DNA of 40,775 nucleotides from Myxococcota bacterium (GCA_025054695.1 JANWZI010000026.1:1-40775), one strand, 5' to 3'; positions 8,603 through 17,604 are shown, counted from the first letter of the stretch. Program-made: numbers and translations. Notes: generated by a model not told the origin, from the sequence alone.

Positions 8603-10008
8603 TCCTCGCCCTCGTGCTCGGCGACGCTCCGCAGGCCGTAGCGCTTGGCGAGCTCGCGCAGGTGGTAGCGCGTCAGCCCGGCGGCCTGCGCGCTGCGGGT
8701 CACGTTGTGGCCGTGCTTCTCGAGCAAGGCCTTGAGGTAGGCCGCCTCGAAGGCGTCGACGACGCGTTGCTTGGCGTCCTTGAACGGAAGCCCCTGCTCG
8801 ACGAGCTGCTCGACGCTCGCGCCGGACGCGTATTGCACCGGCGGGCTCTTGCGCGAGGCGGGCAGCAGATCCGCGACACCGAGCTCGAGGCCATCGGCGA
8901 GCGAGGCGGCACGCTCGAGCGTGTTCTTCAGCTCGCGGACATTGCCCGGCCATCCGTGGCTCATGAGCCGTGCCATGGCTTCGGGCGTGACGGTGAGCTT
9001 GCGCCCTTCGCCCGGCCAGCGCCGGGCCGCGAACGCATCCAGAAAGGCCGTCACGAGCAGCGGGATGTCCTCCGGCCGCTCGCGCAGCGGGGGCAGCTCG
9101 ATTTGCACGACGCTCAGTCGGAAGTAGAGGTCCTCGCGGAACGTGCCCTGGTTGACCATCTGCCGCAGGTCGCGGTTGGTCGCCGCCACGACGCGCACGT
9201 CGACCGGGATCGACTTCTCTCCGCCCACGCGCCGGATCTCGCGATTCTCCAGGACGCGGAGCAGCTTCGGCTGCAGCGCGACGTCCAGCTCTCCGATCTC
9301 GTCGAGGAAAATGGTGCCCCCGTCGGCCTGCTCGAACGAACCGCGGTGGCGCTCGGTCGCCCCGGTGAAGGCGCCGCGTTCGTGACCGAACAGCGTGCTC
9401 TCGACGAGATCCTTGGGGATCGCGCCGCAGTCCTGCACGACGAGCGGGCCGCGTGCGCGACGGCTTGCGCGATGGATCGCGCGTGCGACGAGCTCCTTGC
9501 CCGTTCCCGTCTCTCCGCGCACGAGTACCGTGAGGTCCGTCGGCGCAACCCGCTCGAGGACCGCGAAGATCTCGCGCATCCGCACCGACCGACCCACCAG
9601 ATCGTGGAACGCCTCCTCGCGCGACAGCTCGATCTCGACCGCGCCCTCGACCGGCTCGAAGCGCAGCTCCGTCTGCCCCACGCGGATGACGACGCCCGGC
9701 CGTAGCCACACCTCGCGCACCCGCAGATCGCCGATGAACGTGCCGTTCGTCGACCCCAGGTCGCGCAGCAGCGACCCCTGCTCGGTCGCGACGACCTCGA
9801 GGTGCGTGCCGGAGACGGCGCGGTCGCTGAGCACCAGGTCGCAGATCACGCTGCGCCCCACGGTGACGCGTTCGCGCTCGACCACGAGCTCGCGGCCTCG
9901 GTCGGGGCCCGAAACGACCACGAGCCGGCTGCGCCGCAGCCGCCGTCGCGTCGCGCGCTCGTCGACGAACACCGTCGTCAGTGCCGCCTGCTGCTCTTCC
10001 TCGCTCAC
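8599..10008 (-). CDS. FHA-domain sigma54-dependent transcriptional activator
   Basis: 469 residues. An N-terminal FHA domain (about 27-120) carries VGRS.. and [13 protein letters not shown], the phosphothreonine-binding loop. The AAA+ domain has Walker A GETGTGKE (165-172), the sigma54-contact loop GAFTGA (212-217) and Walker [11 protein letters not shown] (231-240), so it should remodel sigma54-RNA polymerase. The C-terminus has a Fis-type helix-turn-helix (about 430-455, [21 protein letters not shown]). This architecture in myxobacteria couples Ser/Thr kinase signalling to sigma54 promoters. A Ser/Thr kinase gene lies close by at 10796, an attractive partner by inference. The start is GTG 10008, sharing GTGA with the rpe stop, so it is translationally coupled. 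The stop comes from element E2. Confidence 0.92.
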   Translation of the reverse strand: MSEEEQQAALTTVFVDERATRRRLRRSRLVVVSGPDRGRELVVERERVTVGRSVICDLVLSDRAVSGTHLEVVATEQGSLLRDLGSTNGTFIGDLRVREVWLRPGVVIRVGQTELRFEPVEGAVEIELSREEAFHDLVGRSVRMREIFAVLERVAPTDLTVLVRGETGTGKELVARAIHRASRRARGPLVVQDCGAIPKDLVESTLFGHERGAFTGATERHRGSFEQADGGTIFLDEIGELDVALQPKLLRVLENREIRRVGGEKSIPVDVRVVAATNRDLRQMVNQGTFREDLYFRLSVVQIELPPLRERPEDIPLLVTAFLDAFAARRWPGEGRKLTVTPEAMARLMSHGWPGNVRELKNTLERAASLADGLELGVADLLPASRKSPPVQYASGASVEQLVEQGLPFKDAKQRVVDAFEAAYLKALLEKHGHNVTRSAQAAGLTRYHLRELAKRYGLRSVAEHEGED

Positions 10009-10682
10009 GCCGTCCTCCCCGCCTCCCGCAGCGCCGCGATGGCCCGCGACCGGTCGTCCGCGCCGAACACGGCGCTACCCGCGACCAGCACGTCCGCCCC
10101 TGCCTCGAGCGCCTGTGCCGCCGTCCGCGTGTCGATCCCGCCGTCGATCTCGAGGGCGACGTCCAGCCCCTGCGCGTCGATCCACTCCCGCAACCGCGTC
10201 ACCTTCGGCAGGACCGACGGCAGGAACGCCTGGCCCCCGAAGCCCGGGTCGACGCTCATGACGAGCACGAGGTCGACGTCGGGCAGCACGTACCGGACGG
10301 ACTCCTCGGAGCTGTGCGGGTTGAGCACGACGCCCGCGCGCGCGCCGGCTCGCCGGATCTCGGCGACGGTGCGGTGCAGATGGGGCGAGGCCTCGACGTG
10401 GACGCTGATCACATCCGCGCCCGCGCGAACGAACGACTCGATCCAGCGCTCGGGCTCGACGATCATCAGGTGCACGTCGAGCGGAAGCGTGGTCGCGCGT
10501 CGCAGCGCCGCGACGACCGGCGGACCGACCGTGAGGTTGGGCACGAACCGGCCGTCCATCACGTCCACGTGAATCCAGTCGGCCCCCGCGGCCTGCACCT
10601 CGCGTACCTCCTCGCCCAGACGCGCGAAATCCGCCGAGAGCACCGACGGAGCAATCCGGACCGGTCGCGGCGAGCGCGGCAC
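10005..10682 (-). CDS. rpe: Ribulose-phosphate 3-epimerase
   Basis: Interconverts D-ribulose 5-phosphate and D-xylulose 5-phosphate in the pentose phosphate pathway; cytoplasmic TIM barrel. Seen in order: RIAPSVLSADFARLGEEV at the first strand, HVDVMDGRFVPN with the metal-ligand His/Asp, PLDVHLMI with the second His, DLVLVMSVDPGFGGQ with the catalytic Asp region, and LEIDGGI near the C-terminus for phosphate binding. 225 residues from GTG 10682 is the family length. The ORF extends to TTG 10757 with a non-family N-terminus, so I prefer 10682, though no clear ribosome-binding site precedes it. It overlaps the FHA activator by four bases, a functional mismatch worth noting. Confidence 0.93.
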   Translation of the reverse strand: MPRSPRPVRIAPSVLSADFARLGEEVREVQAAGADWIHVDVMDGRFVPNLTVGPPVVAALRRATTLPLDVHLMIVEPERWIESFVRAGADVISVHVEASPHLHRTVAEIRRAGARAGVVLNPHSSEESVRYVLPDVDLVLVMSVDPGFGGQAFLPSVLPKVTRLREWIDAQGLDVALEIDGGIDTRTAAQALEAGADVLVAGSAVFGADDRSRAIAALREAGRTA

Positions 10683-10795
10683 GCCGGCAGTCAACGCCGA
10701 CGGCCGGTGCCTGTCAACGCCCTCTCGCTTGACCCGCGGCGCGGCGCTCGACCACAATTCGGCCTCGCTCGGAGGCGAGCCCCCAGGAAGCCGGG

Positions 10796-12226
10796 ATGGC
10801 CGAGCAAAGATACCGCGTCGTTGACCGCCTCGAAGCCGGCGGCATGGCGGAAGTGTTTCGCGGAGAGGCGGTCAGCGTCCAGGGCTTCCGAAAACAGGTC
10901 GCAATCAAGCGCGTGCTGCCGCACCTCGCGCAGAATCGCGCGTTCATGGCGATGTTCCTCGACGAGGCGCGTCTGGGAGCTCGTCTCTCGCACGCGAACA
11001 TCGTTTCGGTCTTCGACATCGGCGCGGCGGACAACACGTACTTCCTCGTCATGGAGTACGTGGACGGCTGCAACCTGAAGGCCGTCATGGAGTCGCTGCG
11101 CCGCCAGGGACGTCGGTTCGGCGTCAAGGAAGCGCTCTTCATCGCGATCGAGGTGTGCCGCGCGCTGGCCTACGCCCACGAGCTGACCGACGAGCACGGG
11201 CGCCCCCTCGGCATCGTGCACCGCGACATCTCGCCGCCGAACATCCTGCTCAGCAAACGCGGCGAGGTGAAGGTCACCGATTTCGGTCTCGCCAAGGCGA
11301 GCACGCAGCTCGAGAAGACCGACCCCGGCGTCGTCAAGGGCAAGTTCAGCTACCTGTCCCCGGAGGCCGCGTCCGGGGGCCCGGTCGATCACCGGACGGA
11401 CCTGTTCGCGCTCGGCATTCTGCTGTGGGAAATGCTCGCGGGCCGTCGCCTCTTCCTCGGCGAGACGGACTACCAGACGGTGAAGCTCGTCCAGAACGCC
11501 CACGTTCCGAGCCTCTCGCGGCTCAACCCGGACGTCGACGCCGAGCTCGAGGGGCTCGTCGGCACGGCGCTGCGACGCGACCCGGCCCAGCGCTACCAGA
11601 GCGCCACCGACATGGGCGACGCACTCGCCAGCTATCTCTTCTCGCACAAGCTCAAGGTCACCTCGTTCGACATCGCGGCGTTGGTCCGCGAAACGCTCGA
11701 GCACGCCGGCCCTCGGCCCGTGCAGCCCCAGTCGATCATCGACCGACTCATCCAGGAGGAGCTGCTCCGCTTCACCTCGCTCGAGGACATGAGCGACCCG
11801 CTGCGTCCCGGTCGCGTCTCCTCCCCCGACGAGCCCGAGGGAGCGAGGCCGCTCGACGCGAGCGACTTCGAGAACCCCGCGTCGTGGTTCGCCAACGACG
11901 CGGAGGTCGCGAACGCGGTCGCCGCACACGGGGGGAGCCGCAGCGAGCCGGGCTGGCGCGAATCAGGTCTCGACGTGGAGGCTGGCCTCGCGGTGGAGCT
12001 CGAGGGCGACGCGACCGGTCGTCGCTCGCTGGCCGACGCCCGCACGGCCCCGAAGGCTGCGGCGGGCAAGCCCTCGCTCCCGGCCGGTGCGCTCGCACTG
12101 CTCGAAGAGGAACGACCGCACCGTCCATCTCGCTCGTCGCGTGCCTGGATCTACGTCCTGGTGGGGCTCGTCTTGCTCGGCGCGGCGGGCGCGGCGGCTT
12201 GGTTGGGCGGGTTCGTCCCCCGCTGA
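10796..12226 (+). CDS. Hanks-type Ser/Thr protein kinase with C-terminal membrane anchor
   Basis: 476 residues. The kinase domain spans about 7-280: glycine-rich loop LEAGGMAEVFRGE, ATP-binding Lys38 (VAIKRV), Glu in the C-helix (DEARLGARL), catalytic HRDISPPN with Asp144 and Asn149, DFG (162-164), and a SPE motif (SYLSPEAASG). All catalytic residues are present, although the HRD-x-S-PPN loop has Ser-Pro where K-x-x is usual, a common myxobacterial variant. A linker rich in charged residues leads to a single transmembrane helix at about 451-471, leaving only a short PR tail. It is therefore an inner-membrane kinase with the catalytic domain in the cytoplasm and no periplasmic sensor. It is divergent from rpe and the FHA activator, its possible target. 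Confidence 0.92.
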   Translation: MAEQRYRVVDRLEAGGMAEVFRGEAVSVQGFRKQVAIKRVLPHLAQNRAFMAMFLDEARLGARLSHANIVSVFDIGAADNTYFLVMEYVDGCNLKAVMESLRRQGRRFGVKEALFIAIEVCRALAYAHELTDEHGRPLGIVHRDISPPNILLSKRGEVKVTDFGLAKASTQLEKTDPGVVKGKFSYLSPEAASGGPVDHRTDLFALGILLWEMLAGRRLFLGETDYQTVKLVQNAHVPSLSRLNPDVDAELEGLVGTALRRDPAQRYQSATDMGDALASYLFSHKLKVTSFDIAALVRETLEHAGPRPVQPQSIIDRLIQEELLRFTSLEDMSDPLRPGRVSSPDEPEGARPLDASDFENPASWFANDAEVANAVAAHGGSRSEPGWRESGLDVEAGLAVELEGDATGRRSLADARTAPKAAAGKPSLPAGALALLEEERPHRPSRSSRAWIYVLVGLVLLGAAGAAAWLGGFVPR

Positions 12227-12392
12227 GCGTTCACGCGGCGGACCGTCTTCCGTTGCCGGCCAGGTTGTCTGATTGCGCCTTCGGCTCGGTCTCGGGATCC
12301 GGCTCCGACTCGGTCACTGACGCGATCACGGACTCGGTGCCGGGCTTGCAACACGCCTCGGCCACGTCGAGCAACGTGACCGCCGCGGTCAG
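12223..12392 (-). repeat. Hexamer element E3 filling a convergent gap
   Basis: The element occupies the whole space between two convergent genes. Read on the minus strand from 12392 it starts CTGACCGCGGCGGTCACGTT, containing a perfect palindrome TGACCGC-G-GCGGTCA. The leader GCTCGACGTGGCCGAGG and GTGTTGCAAGCCC follows, then a short, worn hexamer array, then AAGGCGCAATCAGACAACC plus TGGCC, a block also found in E4 and in variant form in E5. The far end reads CTGAGCGTTCACGCGGCGGA on the plus strand. Both CTGA ends overlap stop codons: TGA 12224-12226 of the kinase and TGA 12391-12389 of the YIP1 gene. Confidence 0.75.
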
Positions 12393-13249
12393 GGGCCGGC
12401 CGACTTGGCCGCGAACGCGAGTGCGACGAGCACGCCGTACAGCCCCACCACGCCCAGGCAGAAAACGAGCCGGTACCCCATCACGGCAATCAGGGCCGTG
12501 CCCGTCGAGGTTCGATGAGTCTCGCGCACGCCAATTACCTCGAGCCCGAGCATCCAGAACCAGCCCACGAGTCCGCCGAGCAGCGGCACGACGCCGAGCA
12601 CGAGCGGAGCGTTGGCGTAGCAGACGGCCCGAAGCGTGCGTTCGAGCGGCGCGCGGGCGCGTCCGAGCAGCCGGAGCGTCCCGTGCGTCAGCGCTCCGGC
12701 GAGCACCGCACCCAGCAAGCCGTAGACCGGAGCCTGCACGAGCGTGCACAGCACCGCGGCGAGCGAGTAGCCAACGAACAGCCCCGAGACGAGCGCCGCC
12801 TGGTCGCTCCGGATCGCGGCCTCGCTCGCCGAGGCCGCGACCCACCACAAGGCGCCCATGCCGAGCATGACCCATGCGACCTGACAGATCTGTCCGAACG
12901 TGTAGAGGCCGGTCGCGAAGAGCAGGGGCACGCCGAAGCCCCGCTCGGCCGGAGGCGTTCGGAAGAAACGGCTCGGCTGCAGCATCGCGAGCCGGATCGT
13001 CGCGCGCGTCGCCTTCCACCAGCCGAGCGATCGGCGCCGCTCAAGAGGCACCGGCTCGTCCAGCCCTCCGTACGCGCAGGCCCGACACGTCTCGAGGCCC
13101 TGGGTCGAGACGAAGAGACATTCCTCGCACGCGAACGACCCGCATCGCGTGCACGTCGCCGCAGCGTTCCGGTCGCGGTGCACGGCGCACGCACCCACCT
13201 CGGCAACCGGAAGGGCTGGAGCGCCGAGGCGCGGCGCGAGCGCGCTCAT
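12389..13249 (-). CDS. YIP1-type multi-pass membrane protein with N-terminal zinc ribbon
   Basis: 286 residues from ATG 13249; a longer frame begins with TTG 13303 but adds no recognisable sequence. Near the N-terminus CAVHRDRNAAATCTRCGSFACEECL and a later CRAC form a Cys/His cluster like a B-box or double zinc ribbon. The rest carries about five hydrophobic helices (FATGLYTFGQICQVAWVMLG, ALVSGLFVGYSLAAVLCTLV, AVLAGALTHGTLRLLG, and two more) in the arrangement of YIP1 proteins, including the conserved THGTLRLLG-like segment. This fusion is recurrent in myxobacteria, but its function is unknown; membrane organisation or trafficking is a guess. The stop codon lies in element E3. Confidence 0.75.
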   Translation of the reverse strand: MSALAPRLGAPALPVAEVGACAVHRDRNAAATCTRCGSFACEECLFVSTQGLETCRACAYGGLDEPVPLERRRSLGWWKATRATIRLAMLQPSRFFRTPPAERGFGVPLLFATGLYTFGQICQVAWVMLGMGALWWVAASASEAAIRSDQAALVSGLFVGYSLAAVLCTLVQAPVYGLLGAVLAGALTHGTLRLLGRARAPLERTLRAVCYANAPLVLGVVPLLGGLVGWFWMLGLEVIGVRETHRTSTGTALIAVMGYRLVFCLGVVGLYGVLVALAFAAKSAGP

Positions 13250-13333
13250 GGACGGTTCGGTCACCCGTCGGACTCCCGTGCCCCCTCGATCGGGGGCCGC
13301 CAACGGCCGACGTCGTGCGACGACGCCACGGCC

Positions 13334-13807
13334 TCAAAACTTCCCGGTGACCGAGAGAAAGGTCATCTTCTCATTGGTCTCGCGCAGGCGCGCCGAGAGA
13401 ATCCTCACGAAGTTCCAGAGGATCTCGTATGCGAGATCCTTGTGGAGCAGCAGGAGATCCTCGAAGGGATCGCGTTCGATGACGAGCAGCTTGCAGGCCT
13501 CGTGCGCAATCGCGTCGGCGCTGCGCGGCACGTCCTCGATGAGGCTCATCTCGCCGAACGCATCGCCAGGACCGAGAATGGCGAGCGCCTCCTCGCCCAT
13601 GCCTGCGACCGTCCTCGAGATGCGCACGCGACCCTCGCGGATGAGATACAGCGGTCCCCCGATGTCGCCCTCGCGGAACACGATCTGTCCGGCGCGGTAG
13701 CTCTGCTCGCGCGCCACCGCGGCGATCAGACGCAGTCCCTCCGTCCCGATGCCCTCGAAGAGGCGGATGCGTCCGAGGGCGTCGAGATCGTCCGACGTCG
13801 TAGCCAT
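13334..13807 (-). CDS. Cyclic-nucleotide-binding domain protein without effector domain
   Basis: 157 residues from ATG 13807, the first start that fits the domain; the frame extends to 13852. It is almost all one CNMP-binding fold: RAGQIVFREGDIGGPLYLI for the first strands, then the phosphate-binding cassette FGEMSLIEDVPRSADA, which contains the expected Gly-Glu and Arg residues, then the C-helix. No helix-turn-helix, kinase or transporter domain follows, so unlike Crp it cannot bind DNA itself and would act as a ligand-dependent partner. It is divergent from the Hsp20 gene across 231 bases. The cyclic nucleotide (cAMP or cGMP) cannot be told by eye. Confidence 0.85.
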   Translation of the reverse strand: MATTSDDLDALGRIRLFEGIGTEGLRLIAAVAREQSYRAGQIVFREGDIGGPLYLIREGRVRISRTVAGMGEEALAILGPGDAFGEMSLIEDVPRSADAIAHEACKLLVIERDPFEDLLLLHKDLAYEILWNFVRILSARLRETNEKMTFLSVTGKF

Positions 13808-14038
13808 GGCCACGGCGCTGTGCGCGACGTTCACCGCGCGCTCATCGTACACCGAAACGCCGAGGGCACACTCGTCGAGGCCCGTGCGCCTCGCTGCGGC
13901 CGCCGGCGATCGTTGACACGACCGGCACGGTGCTTAGGTTCGGTGCGCCCGACGCCGAGCGGCTCCGCGCGAGCGGAGCGGGGGCGAGGGGTGCAGGTCG
14001 AGGCGCGGCAGCCGAGCTGCCGCGGGGAGGTGAATGTC

Positions 14039-14446
14039 ATGCTGACTCACTGGGATCCGTTTGCCGAGTTGTCGAGACTGCAGGACCGCCTGTTCTTCGG
14101 AACGAGCCGGGAGCTGAGCTTCCGGCCCGCGGTGGACATCTACGAGGACGCCGAGGCCATCACGCTGACGGCGGAAGTGCCCGGAATGAAGCCCGAGGAG
14201 GTGCAAGTCCACGTGGACAACGGCGTGCTGACGCTGTCCGGCGAGCGCAAGCTCGAGCGCGAGGACCGCAAGGACGGTTATCACCGCATCGAGCGCGCGT
14301 ACGGCACGTTCAGCCGCAGCTTCGTCCTGCCTGAGACGGTCGACGCGGACAACATCCAGGCCGAAGCGAAGGACGGATTGCTTCGCTTGCGTCTGCCGAA
14401 GCGCTCCAAGCCCTCGGCGCGCAAGATCGAGGTCAAGACGAGCTGA
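14039..14446 (+). CDS. Hsp20/alpha-crystallin family small heat-shock protein
   Basis: 135 residues from ATG 14039, preceded by GGGGAGG at 14023-14029; an in-frame GTG at 14030 is an alternative. It opens with MLTHWDPFAELSRLQDRL, the usual amphipathic N-terminal segment. The alpha-crystallin domain (about 35-125) contains AVDIYEDAEAITLTAEVPG, VHVDNGVLTLSGERK, RAYGTFSRSFVLPE and the closing DGLLRLRLPKR. It should form oligomers that hold unfolding proteins in the cytoplasm. A spaced IxI-type motif is replaced by IEVKTS at the C-terminus. Heat or stress control is likely, but no CIRCE or ROSE-like element was found in the 231-base upstream region. Confidence 0.93.
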   Translation: MLTHWDPFAELSRLQDRLFFGTSRELSFRPAVDIYEDAEAITLTAEVPGMKPEEVQVHVDNGVLTLSGERKLEREDRKDGYHRIERAYGTFSRSFVLPETVDADNIQAEAKDGLLRLRLPKRSKPSARKIEVKTS

Positions 14447-14461
14447 TCGGGAAGCGTGCCC

Positions 14462-14498
14462 GGGGGGCGGCTCGGCGACGCGCTCGAGACCGCCCCCC
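14462..14498 (+). terminator. Bidirectional GC-rich stem-loop in convergent gap
   Basis: GGGGGGCGG (14462-14470) pairs perfectly with CCGCCCCCC (14490-14498), with a further CTCG/CGAG pair inside the loop. It starts 16 bases after the Hsp20 stop, in the gap converging with sucA. No run of T follows on either strand, so intrinsic termination is likely but inefficient. The rest of the gap (14499-14694) shows no gene and no hexamer array. Confidence 0.5.
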
Positions 14499-14694
14499 GC
14501 TCGCCCATGTCCCGCCCGTCGCGGCCACCGCCGCCACGCACGGTCGCTGTGCCGGTCGACGGCGTCGAGCACGGCGCCCGCGTTCCGGGTCCGGGCTTCG
14601 ATCGGCGTGCGATGCGGAGCCCGGAGCCGGCGCTCCAGGCCCCGATTGAGCACACCGACCGACCAGACGACTCGCTGGCCGAGCCTGTGCTCCG

Positions 14695-17604
14695 TCAGCC
14701 GAGCGCCTCGTCCACCAGTTGCTGCTGCTCGAGGTCGTGGCTCGCCTTGCTGCCGGTCGCGGGGCTCGCGCTTTCGGGCCGCGCGATGCAGCGGGACGAA
14801 AGTCGTCCGTCGAGCATGCCGCGCAGGCGCGCGTGGACGAAGAACCACGCGCCCATGTTCCAGGGCTCCTCCTGGCACCAGACGACCTCGGCGCTCCGCG
14901 GGTAGGGCGCGAGCGCGGCGCGCAACTCGTCGCGACGCACGGGGTAGAGCTGTTCGATGCGCACGAGCGCGATGTCGTCGATGCCGCGCTCGGTGCGTGC
15001 CTGCAACAGGTCGTAATAGACCTTGCCCGAGCAAAGGATGACGCGACGTGCGCGATCGGGGGGCACCGATGGGTCGCCGAGGATCCGGTGAAAGCGTCCC
15101 TCGGTCAGCTCGTCGAGCGTGCTGCGCGCCATGGGGTGTCGCAACAGGCTCTTCGGCGTCATCACGACGAGGGGCTTGCGCCAGGGGCGGAGCACCTGCC
15201 GTCGCAGCAGGTGGAAGTACTGCGCCGGCGTGGTCGGATTGCACACCTGGATGTTGTCCTCCGACGCGAGGCTCAGGAACCGCTCCAGCCGCGCCGAGCT
15301 GTGCTCGGGCCCCTGGCCCTCGTAGCCGTGAGGCAGCAGGAGCACAATCCCGCTGAGCCGGTTCCACTTGTCCTCGCTCGAGGCGATGAACTGGTCGATG
15401 ATGACCTGCGCACCGTTGGCGAAGTCCCCGAACTGCGCCTCCCACAGCACGAGGCGGTCGGGCGAATCGAGGCTGTATCCGTACTCGAAGCCGAGCACGC
15501 CGAGCTCCGACAGCGGGCTGTCGAGCACCTCGAATCGGCCCTGCCCCTCGCGCAGGTGCGCGAGCGGCACGTAGGCGGCCCCCGTGCGCGCGTCGTACAA
15601 CACCGCATGCCGTTGACTGAAGGTTCCCCGCCGTACGTCCTGCCCGGTCAGCCGGATGGTGACCCCCTCGTCGAGAAGCGTCGCGAACGCGAGCATCTCG
15701 GCCGTCGCCCAGTCGAACGGTGCGCCGTCCGCAGCCGCGCGACGCGGTCCGAGCGTGCCGCGCTGCACGGTCGGATGGACCGTGAACCCCTCCGGCACGC
15801 GGGTCGCGCGGTCGATCAGATACCTCAGCCGCTCGCGGTCGACCGCGGTCGGTACGTCCCCCACGCGCGCCTCGGGGCCTCCGACGAACGCGCTCCACAG
15901 GCCCGCGAAGGCCTGATCGTGGGGCTGGTACCCCTCGCGTGTCTCGCGTAGCGCCGCCTCGAGCCGCTGCTCGTACTCGACGCGCATGCGCTCGGCCTCA
16001 ACGCGATCGACGGTGCCGAGCGCGGCGATGCGCTCGAGGACGATCTCGGGAACGGAACGCGCGGAGCGAAGTTTCTCGTCGATCACCGCGTACATGACCG
16101 GCTGCGTGAAGCGCGGCTCGTCGGCCTCGTTGTGCCCGTAGCGTCGGTAGCACCACAGGTCGACGACCACGTCGCGACGGAATCGCTGCCGGAATTCCGC
16201 GGCGAGCAGCGCGACGTGCGCGACGGCCTCCGGGTCCTCTCCGTTGACGTGGAAGACGGGACAACGAAGCATGCGCGTCACGTCGGTGCAGTAGCGCGTC
16301 GAGCGGGCGTCGCGTGGACTCGTCGTGAACCCCACCTGGTTGTTGATCACGACGTGGATGGTGCCGCCGGTGCGGTAGCCGTCGAGATAGGCGAGGTTGA
16401 GCGTCTCGGCGACGACGCCCTGACCGATGAACGCCGCATCGCCGTGCACGACGAGCGGCACGACGCGCACCCCTTCGGTATCGCCCCGTCGTTCCTGCTT
16501 GGCGCGCACCCGACCCTCGATGACGGGATAGACGAACTCGAGGTGGCTGGGGTTGAAGGTCAGCGTCAGGTGGACGCGGTTGCCCGCGGCCGTGACCCGA
16601 TCGCTCGAGTAGCCGAGGTGATACTTGACGTCGCCACGGCCCATGTACGCCTCGGCGTGCGCGTCCAGGAAGCCTGCGAGCAGATCCTTCGGGCTCTTGC
16701 CGAGGACGTTGACGAGGACGTTGAGCCGCCCGCGGTGCGCCATGCCGATGACGATTTCCTCGGCCCCTAGATCGGCACACCGATCGATCATGATGTCGAG
16801 AAGCGGCAGGAAGGTCTCGCCTCCCTCGATGCTGAAGCGCTTGGCGCCCTTGAACTTGACGTGCAGGAACTGCTCGAGGACGGCCGCCTCCATCGTGCGG
16901 CGCACGAGCCGCCGCTGCAGCTCGGGGTCGAGACACGGCCGGTTGCGGCTGCTCTCCATGCGCTGCTGGAGCCACAGCCGCGGCTCGGGATCCTCGATGA
17001 ACGTGTACTCGACCCCGATGGTGCGGCAGTAGGTCTCGCGCAGCAACGCGACGATCTCGCCGAGCGTCATCTGCGGCGGTCCGAACAGATCGCCCGTCGC
17101 GAACGGCGTGTCGGGCTCGACTTCCGCAAGCCCGAAGTTCTCGAGCGCAAGCTCGTCCTCGGGCTTCTGGGCGAGCCCGAGCGGATCGAGATCCGCGAAC
17201 AAGTGGCCGCGGACGCGGTAGGCGTTGACCAGCGCCGAGACACGGCCCTGAAGCTCGGTGGCGAGCGCCGTGGCGCTGGTGGGCGGGAACGAGGTGCGCG
17301 TCGCGACGGGCGGCCCGACGTCTTCGACGGGGAGCACCACGGGGCCCTGATCGGCGCGTGCGACGAGTCGTCCCCCATCCGCGCCGCGCGCGGGCGGCGA
17401 CGGCACGCCGTCGCCGTTTCCTCGTCCACGTCCGTCCGACACCGGCGCGGCGATCGACCCCGCGCTCGTCAGACGGGGATGCTCCTCCGGGGGAAGCGAC
17501 TCGAAGAAACGCTGCCAAGGCGCGGGCACCGACGCCGGGCTCGCGCACCATCGCAGGTAGTACTCCTCGACCAGGGCTTGGTTGACGCCGAAGTCGCGCA
17601 ACAT
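14695..17604 (-). CDS. sucA: 2-oxoglutarate dehydrogenase E1 component
   Basis: 969 residues, close to the family's ~930, from ATG 17604 (MLRDFGVNQALVEEYY..W); a longer frame to 17655 adds an Arg/Ala-rich stretch. The thiamine-dependent E1 decarboxylates 2-oxoglutarate and transfers succinyl to the lipoyl domain of E2 in the TCA cycle. Family landmarks are present: GMAHRGRLNVLVNVLGK, the TPP-binding region GDAAFIGQGVV..INNQVGFTT, YGHNEADEPRFTQP, and the transketolase-like C-terminal half with FSQRHAVLYDARTG and LPHGYEGQGPEHSSARLERFL. The N-terminal E2-binding helix with a Pro/Gly-rich linker is present. Oddly, sucB is not adjacent; genes on both sides are unrelated. Confidence 0.96.
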   Translation of the reverse strand: MLRDFGVNQALVEEYYLRWCASPASVPAPWQRFFESLPPEEHPRLTSAGSIAAPVSDGRGRGNGDGVPSPPARGADGGRLVARADQGPVVLPVEDVGPPVATRTSFPPTSATALATELQGRVSALVNAYRVRGHLFADLDPLGLAQKPEDELALENFGLAEVEPDTPFATGDLFGPPQMTLGEIVALLRETYCRTIGVEYTFIEDPEPRLWLQQRMESSRNRPCLDPELQRRLVRRTMEAAVLEQFLHVKFKGAKRFSIEGGETFLPLLDIMIDRCADLGAEEIVIGMAHRGRLNVLVNVLGKSPKDLLAGFLDAHAEAYMGRGDVKYHLGYSSDRVTAAGNRVHLTLTFNPSHLEFVYPVIEGRVRAKQERRGDTEGVRVVPLVVHGDAAFIGQGVVAETLNLAYLDGYRTGGTIHVVINNQVGFTTSPRDARSTRYCTDVTRMLRCPVFHVNGEDPEAVAHVALLAAEFRQRFRRDVVVDLWCYRRYGHNEADEPRFTQPVMYAVIDEKLRSARSVPEIVLERIAALGTVDRVEAERMRVEYEQRLEAALRETREGYQPHDQAFAGLWSAFVGGPEARVGDVPTAVDRERLRYLIDRATRVPEGFTVHPTVQRGTLGPRRAAADGAPFDWATAEMLAFATLLDEGVTIRLTGQDVRRGTFSQRHAVLYDARTGAAYVPLAHLREGQGRFEVLDSPLSELGVLGFEYGYSLDSPDRLVLWEAQFGDFANGAQVIIDQFIASSEDKWNRLSGIVLLLPHGYEGQGPEHSSARLERFLSLASEDNIQVCNPTTPAQYFHLLRRQVLRPWRKPLVVMTPKSLLRHPMARSTLDELTEGRFHRILGDPSVPPDRARRVILCSGKVYYDLLQARTERGIDDIALVRIEQLYPVRRDELRAALAPYPRSAEVVWCQEEPWNMGAWFFVHARLRGMLDGRLSSRCIARPESASPATGSKASHDLEQQQLVDEALG

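Noticed and set aside
12223..12392. Integron attC site
   Set aside because: The elements sit after stops like cassettes, but there is no GTTRRRY/RYYYAAC core pair in the right positions, no intI gene, and the flanking genes are ordinary chromosomal genes on both strands.
14447..14694. A hexamer element in the Hsp20/sucA gap
   Set aside because: Only a GC-rich stem-loop is seen. Although the sucA stop reads CTGACGG, no leader or array follows it.
14695..17604. Pyruvate dehydrogenase E1 (aceE) or another thiamine enzyme
   Set aside because: GMAHRGRLNVLVNVLGK and YGHNEADEPRFTQP are specific to the 2-oxoglutarate dehydrogenase E1 type.
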